From: Eutypella sp. D-1
Lineage: Eukaryota; Ascomycota; Sordariomycetes; Xylariales; Diatrypaceae
Assembly: GCA_023313575.1 (NCBI GenBank)
Contig: JAJTTP010000019.1
Location: 558,001-622,000 of the forward strand
DNA length: 64,000 nucleotides
Direction of reading: 5' to 3'
Shown piece after piece: positions 59,829 through 64,000 of this stretch. Position numbers and translations under genes: made by a program. Position 1 is the stretch's first letter; each line of letters begins with the position of its first letter. The notes under the pieces are model-generated. The model was not told where the DNA came from. It did not search any database and saw nothing but the letters and a program-made list of their open reading frames with translations.

Positions 59829-60546
59829 TTGAGACAGAATAGTTCAACGAGTTATGTAGGGGAAATGGGGCGGCAAGGATGTTGGGATTGGGTGGGAAGA
59901 AAATGAATCAGAAAAATGGTATGTGTGGAAGAACTCAGCAGGGCTTGAAGGATAGGAAAGTACTCAAGTATTTTCGAGGTTTGAAATTCTGGAGGGGTAA
60001 TTTTTTAATCCCTAATAATTGGTAGCTAATCACTGTAGCGGAGGGATGTTCTTTCCTGGCGTTTTGGTGAGTGACGCAAAGTGCCGGCAGAAAATTTAAG
60101 GTTTGGCGGGTCTAAGTGCACCTTACCCCACCTTACTACCCACATGGTCCAGATGGTCCAGGCTCTTGATAGTGCAGGTGCAACCCCGGGCCTTATACCC
60201 CATCCCTGCAACCCATTAAACCCTTAAGCTTAAAGCGCGTCACGTCGCGTCTTCTTTGCACGGTCCCTTCCAAGATTACTTAGTATTTTCTTGTTTCTTA
60301 TATAGAAATAAGTCCACTCTTGCTCCTCAGGTAGGACGCGACTTCTTAACTATACCCTCGATATATGTATAACTTGCAATTATACATCTCGCCCGCCTAT
60401 TCCTATTCCGCTTTTGGGTTTCTATCTTTCTATATTCTTCACATCATCAACTTCAGTTGCTGCTGTTACTTCAATCATTTTTGAGGACGTAAAGCTTCCC
60501 AACCTAATCGTTGCGCAGCTAGTTGAACGTATAAAAAGTACCAACC
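59829..60546. promoter_or_regulatory. Divergent promoter region of TRM10 and MSH2
   Basis: 718 bases between opposite start codons, holding both promoters and 5' leaders. A T/A-rich run is near 60000-60020. No clear TATA box position could be set. Confidence 0.5.
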
Positions 60547-63500
60547 ATGTCGTCCCGTCCCGAGTTGAGGGTGTGTATATCCCATTCTATCCCTACACAT
60601 TAGCTCCCGTTAAATACGTCCTCTTCTGATATACGGAGAGAGCGGGAGATCGAGAGAACGAGAAAGAAACCCATAAACTTACTAATCACCGCTCTCAGGT
60701 CGATGATGAGCATGGCTTCATCCGCTACTACAAATCACTCCCCGCCGTAGATGGAGATACTATTCGGATATTCGACCGCGGAGACTGGTACACTGCCCAC
60801 GCAGATGATGCCAACTTCATCGCCCGTACCGTAAGCGCCCTATTTTCCCTTTTTTTAAGCCAACTCCTACGCTATGGTCAACATCACTAACCCCTATCTC
60901 CTCGTAGGTTTACAAAACTACTTCGGTCGTACGACAACTCGGACGTAATGACGCTAGTGGCCTACCTTCCGTCACCATGACCATCACGGTCTTCCGCCAA
61001 TTCCTACGAGAAGCGCTCTTCAAGCTAGGGAAGCGAGTCGAAATATACGCGAGTACTGGTGGCCGTATGAATTGGAAGGTTGTGAAGCAGGCCTCCCCCG
61101 GTAACCTACAGGATGTCGAAGATGAGCTAGGTGGTCAGGTCGAGTCCGCTCCCATGATACTAGCCGTCAAGATATCCGCCAAGGCTTCCGAAGCCAGGAC
61201 CGTTGGCGTCTGTTTCGCCGATGCCAGTGTGAGAGAGCTCGGTGTCAGCGAGTTCCTCGACAACGACCTGTATTCAAATTTCGAGGCCATGCTCATCCAA
61301 CTTGGAATCAAGGAATGTCTGATCCAGTTCGACAAGGCCGACAAGGACAAAGATCCAGAACTCGCCAAGCTACGTCAGATCATTGACAACTGTGGTGTTG
61401 CTATATCCGAGAGGCCTGCCGGCGACTTCGGCGTTAAGGACATCGAGCAAGACCTGGCCCGCATCCTGAAAGACGAGCGGTCCGCTTCCCTGCTACCTCA
61501 GACCGATCTCAAACTGGCAATGGGCTCGGCGGCCGCATTGATCAAGTACCTCAGCATCCTCCAAGATCCCTCCAATTTCGGACAGTATCAACTCTATCAG
61601 CACGACCTGTCACAGTTTATGAAACTAGATGCTGCTGCGTTGAAAGCTCTGAATCTGATGCCCGGCGCGAGAGACGGTTCTAAAACCATGAGTGTCTATG
61701 GATTGTTGAACCATTGCAGAACTCCGGTGGGCAGTAGGCTATTATCGCAGTGGCTTAAACAACCCCTGATGAGCAAGGAAGAGATTGAGAAGCGACAACA
61801 GTTGGTAGAAGCTTTCGTTAACGACACCGAGTTGCGCCAGACGATGCAAGAGGAACACCTGAAATCGGTGCCCGATCTGTACCGTCTTGCAAAACGCTTT
61901 CAACGAAAGAAGGCGAATTTGGAGGATGTTGTCAGAGCATACCAGGTTGTCATCCGTCTGCCCGGTTTTCTAGGTACCTTGGAAGGGGTCATGGATGAGA
62001 CATACAAAGACCCTCTCGACGAGGCATATACGAAGAAGCTCAAGGAATTATGCGATAGTCTAGGCAAACTGGCAGAAATGGTCGAGACGACGGTCGACCT
62101 CGATGCCCTCGACAACCACGAGTTTATCATCAAGCCTGAATTCGACGACGGCTTACGAATCGTGAGGAGAAAACTGGACAAGCTCAGACACAACATGGAC
62201 CAAGAATTCCGGAACGCGGCCGATGATCTCAACCAGGAGGAGAACAAGAAGATATTTCTCGAAAACCACAGAGTCCACGGCTGGTGTATGCGGTTGACGC
62301 GAACAGAAGCGGCCTGCATCCGGAATAAATCCAAATACCAGGAATGCTCTACGCAGAAGAACGGTGTCTACTTCACGACAAAAACGTTGCAGGCCTACCG
62401 GCGTGAATTCGACCAGCTCTCTCAGACTTATAACAGAACACAAAGCAGCCTGGTAAACGAGGTGGTTGGTGTCGCGGCGTCCTACTGCCCCGTGCTGGAG
62501 CAGCTCGCGGGCGTCCTCGCGCACCTCGACGTCATCGTCGCCTTTGCCCATTGCTCCGTACATGCCCCAACCTCGTACGTGCGTCCCAAGATCCACCCGC
62601 GCGGCGAGGGCTCGACGATACTCAGAGAGGCCCGCCACCCATGCATGGAGATGCAAGATGACGTACAGTTCATTACCAACGACGTCGAGCTTGTGCGGGA
62701 CCAGTCGTCGTTCCTCATTATCACTGGCCCGAACATGGGCGGTAAGTCGACATACATCCGACAGATCGGTGTAATCGCGTTGATGGCGCAGGTGGGGTGC
62801 TTCGTACCGTGCTCTGAGGCAGAACTGTCCATCTTCGACGCAGTACTAGCGCGTGTGGGGGCATCGGACTCGCAGCTCAAGGGCGTGTCAACCTTCATGG
62901 CCGAGATGCTGGAGACGGCCAACATCCTCAAGTCGGCGACGGCCGAGTCGCTCATCATCATCGACGAACTCGGCCGCGGTACCTCCACCTACGACGGCTT
63001 TGGCCTCGCTTGGGCCATCTCCGAACACATCGTAAAGGAGATCGGCTGCGCCGCCCTTTTCGCCACGCATTTCCACGAACTCACCGCCCTCGCCGACCAG
63101 TACCCGCGCGTGCGCAACCTGCACGTAACGGCGCACATCTCAGGGGCGACGAAATCATCGCCGTCGTCCGGCATGGACGTCGATGGTGATGATGGCAGTC
63201 TCAACGATAAGCGCGAGGTGACGCTCCTTTACAAGGTTGAGCCAGGCGTCTGCGACCAGTCCTTCGGCATCCACGTGGCAGAGCTAGTGCGGTTCCCGGA
63301 CAAGGTAGTACGGATGGCGAAGCGCAAGGCGGACGAGCTCGAGGACTTCACTGCTAAGCACGAGGGCTCGTCCGTTGCTCAGTACAGCCGCGAGGACGTC
63401 GAGGAGGGCAGCGCTCGCCTCAAGGACGTCCTCGTTCGATGGAAAGACCAGGTCCGCGCCGGCGACATGCCTAGAGACGAGATGGTCCGCCGCCTGAGAG

Positions 63501-63565
63501 ACCTCGTCAAGGCTGACGATAAGCTCGCTGCCAATCCCTTCTTCAAGGCCGTCAAGGCCCTGTAA
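60547..63565 (+). CDS. MSH2: DNA mismatch repair protein Msh2
   Basis: Three exons (60547-60570, 60699-60830, 60908-63565) with introns of 128 and 77 bp close to 937 residues, near the yeast length (964). Exon 1 is only eight codons, beginning MSSRPELR. Mismatch-binding and connector domains fill the N-terminal third, followed by the lever/clamp helices. The ATPase has Walker A GPNMGGKST (659-667), Walker B IIIDELGRGTSTYDG with Asp738-Glu739, and the ATHFHEL signature. Msh2 pairs with Msh3 or Msh6 in the nucleus to recognise mismatches and small loops. The C-terminal helix-turn-helix dimer region is present. A short acidic Ser/Asp insert (about SSPSSGMDVDGDDGS) interrupts the region after the ATPase signature. 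No damage is seen. Confidence 0.97.
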
Positions 63566-64000
63566 GGCTCGTCTGTTGTGTTAGTGTGGTTCGGTTGATT
63601 ACAAGAATGGGAATGTTACAATTTGGATGAGGGAATAATACCGCGGGGCTTCTCCGGTGGTGATGTACCATTTGTTTTTGCCTGGCTTGCTCGGCGTCCG
63701 GGGTAGGATTTAACTAGAGGTGGATGGATGAATGGAATGGGACAGACTTTAATTTTTGTATTTGAAGCTTGGGCTTAAGCTATAACTGTGGTATATAAAT
63801 GCACTGGACCTATATGAGAAGATAATCCAGCGCTTACTGCTGCAGTATAACATTGGCGGCCTGATCAATTGCGCTGCCCATCCCTACTCATCGCTGCGTT
63901 TTGCGAGCAGCATTTTCCTGGTTGAACTCCTCTTCCTTTGCTGTTTCAGTCGCTGATTCCGATGACTTTTACGCCGATGCCTTCACCGTTGCCTCTCTTT
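63566..64000. other. 3' flank of MSH2 and window end
   Basis: Terminator region of MSH2. In the last 120 bases a minus-strand frame ending at about 63894 reads ATETAKEEEFNQENAARKT and could be the end of a gene lying mostly outside the window, but it is preceded by a stop within about 60 bases, so it stays unproven. Confidence 0.35.

Overview
The window looks like nuclear chromosome from a filamentous ascomycete (Pezizomycotina; a Sordariomycete seems most likely, which is inference). Genes are interrupted by short GT-AG introns (48-130 bp) with CTAAC/CTAAT-like branch sites. The families present are fungal: Zn2Cys6 regulator, HET domain, fungal NACHT proteins and Skn7. Spacers are long and rich in TAGGTA-type simple repeats. 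I recognised no transposon, tRNA, rRNA or CRISPR array. Gene models were assembled by hand by joining exons across introns; every intact model closes to a whole number of codons.

Layout. 0.4-5.8 kb: a protein with a HAD domain of the Swiss-Army-Knife RNA-repair type, and the DNA primase small subunit. 7.2-17.7 kb: a nonself-recognition-like island holding a broken HET-domain gene, a NACHT/STAND NTPase, and a divergent six-exon protein with a STAND-type helical N-terminus, ankyrin-like middle and acidic tandem-repeat tail. 17.7-25.7 kb: gene-poor. 25.7-28.3 kb: the Skn7-type HSF/response-regulator factor. 28.3-35.9 kb: gene-poor. 36.0-38.3 kb: eIF2B epsilon. 42.0-42.8 kb: a secreted SGNH/GDSL esterase. 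43.5-56.9 kb: a group that looks like an accessory catabolic cluster, made of a Dabb protein, an ATP-grasp enzyme, a PrpF-family isomerase with a mitochondrial-type presequence, a broken LigI-like amidohydrolase, a Zn2Cys6 regulator, an epoxide-hydrolase-like alpha/beta hydrolase and a sugar-porter-family transporter. 58.4-63.6 kb: divergent TRM10 and MSH2.

How the genes may work together. Core genes (primase, SKN7, eIF2B epsilon, TRM10, MSH2) are intact and separate two accessory blocks. In the first block the HET gene has a stop in its most conserved motif plus a frameshift, while its NACHT neighbour is intact, as in a turning-over allorecognition locus. In the second block, PrpF-family and LigI-family enzymes act on neighbouring steps of 4-oxalomesaconate / 2-pyrone-4,6-dicarboxylate chemistry in bacteria. 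With a regulator and transporter beside them, uptake and breakdown of an aromatic or tricarboxylate-like acid is a reasonable hypothesis. The LigI-like gene carries two compensating frameshifts and a stop, so the route may be decaying in this strain, or the assembly may contain errors there.
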